From Candidatus Kerfeldbacteria bacterium (lineage in GTDB: Bacteria > Patescibacteriota > Patescibacteriia > Veblenbacterales > UBA10138): a DNA stretch of 5,025 bases. This document shows, in pieces, positions 4,350 to 5,025 of the stretch; the first letter of the stretch is position 1; every line of letters begins with the position of its first letter. The position numbers and the translations under genes were made by a program. Under the pieces are notes generated by a model. That model was not told where the DNA came from, searched no databases, and saw nothing but the letters and a program-made list of their open reading frames with translations. The stretch is from assembly GCA_016234305.1 (NCBI GenBank), contig JACRFM010000092.1, positions 1-5,025 on the forward strand. Reading direction: 5' to 3'.

Positions 4350-5025
4350 ATGATAAAAGGCATGCTGTTTGATTTCCGCGATACGCTGATAAATGTTAAA
4401 GCGGCCAATCAAGCCGTCGGAGCGACCGCTTTTAAGTTGGTTAAAAAAATTAAACCGCAGCTAAGCTATGGCAAATTTCAAAAAGATTACGAGTCCGCCC
4501 GTCAAAAAGTCAAAAAACGATATTTTCAAAACACTTTAATTCATAATTGGACAAAAACAATTTTATTAACTTACTTAGAATCACAAAGTCTCAAACTCAC
4601 TCACCAGGAACTACTGCGTTGGCTGATTGAATTGGACAAAGCTTTTATAAAAAAATGTCATCTGTTTATTGACGCCAAAGTCACACTTAATTGGTTAAAA
4701 CAGAAACACTTAAAAATCGGCGTAATCATAGACGGCACGGTGAGGCGCGAACAAGCCATTATTAAAAAGCTAAAACTAGCTAAATATTTCCAAATCATCA
4801 TTATCAGCGAAGTTGTCGGTAAAAATAAATTTACCCATCATCCTTTGCAAGCCGGCCTTAAAAAACTCAAACTCCCAGCTAAGCAAATTCTGGTAGTTGG
4901 CGACCGGCTGGATAAAGACATTCGCTGGGCGAATAAACTGGGTTGTCAAAGTGCGCTGCTACGGCGGCGTGGCGGGCGTTACAATCAAACGTCTAACAAC
5001 TCAACTTATAAACCGGATTGGACAA
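4350..5025 (+). CDS. HAD-superfamily protein, 3' end outside window
   Basis: The frame opens at ATG 4350 and stays open for 225 codons to the window edge. The fold is recognisable: motif I MLFDFRDTLI (5-14), a helical cap at about 20-105, motif II strand IGVIIDGTVRREQ (123-135), IIISEVVGKNK (150-160) with motif III Lys160 (or Lys158), and motif IV ILVVGDRLDKDIRWANKLG (180-198). The ending YKPDWT matches the usual pre-C-terminal strand, so few residues are probably missing. The nucleophile Asp8 and the acidic motif IV (Asp185, Asp190) are present. The usual second Asp of motif I is Arg10, although Asp11 follows, and the motif II Ser/Thr position is Ile127. It may thus be a weak phosphatase, a changed enzyme or a non-catalytic member. 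It is 5 bases behind the glycosyltransferase gene, has no Shine-Dalgarno, and is likely co-transcribed and perhaps translationally coupled. Confidence 0.82.
   Translation, partial: MIKGMLFDFRDTLINVKAANQAVGATAFKLVKKIKPQLSYGKFQKDYESARQKVKKRYFQNTLIHNWTKTILLTYLESQSLKLTHQELLRWLIELDKAFIKKCHLFIDAKVTLNWLKQKHLKIGVIIDGTVRREQAIIKKLKLAKYFQIIIISEVVGKNKFTHHPLQAGLKKLKLPAKQILVVGDRLDKDIRWANKLGCQSALLRRRGGRYNQTSNNSTYKPDWT

Overview
The window looks like a piece of a small, compact bacterial genome, most likely from the Candidate Phyla Radiation (Patescibacteria, Parcubacteria-like). This is inferred from a short GIY-YIG nuclease gene run together with a tRNA, a tRNA without encoded CCA, weak or absent ribosome binding sites on several genes, a leaderless-looking start, and a strongly diverged glycosyltransferase. 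No marker gene fixes the taxonomy.

Region 1 (1-600, all signals on the minus strand) is the unusual part. An intact tRNA-Ser(GGA) lies directly behind a GIY-YIG nuclease gene whose stop codon falls inside the tRNA D-arm. Upstream of the nuclease are a second, broken tRNA-like 5' segment and, before that, the 3' end of a second GIY-YIG gene. Downstream of the tRNA, at the window edge, the leader of another unit begins. Together these read as decayed and intact copies of a tandem 'leader / GIY-YIG gene / tRNA' unit. The intact tRNA is also enclosed in a 21-bp perfect inverted repeat that extends its acceptor stem by 14 bp.

Region 2 (641-1181, minus strand) is a self-contained transcription unit. 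It has a sigma70-type promoter, a Shine-Dalgarno sequence, a 124-residue protein of unknown function and a rho-independent terminator.

Region 3 (1339-2880, minus strand) is the lemA - TPM-domain (YgcG-like) gene pair behind a strong promoter. Both products are predicted membrane-anchored envelope proteins and often occur together.

Region 4 (2881-5025, plus strand) is read divergently from lemA. It holds a GT-B glycosyltransferase of the MurG/MGDG-synthase type, then 5 bp later a HAD-superfamily gene that runs off the window. The pair is probably co-transcribed from an extended -10 promoter so close to the ATG that the mRNA would be leaderless. Between the two divergent promoters lie two overlapping, mutually exclusive hairpins that neither predicted transcript covers.
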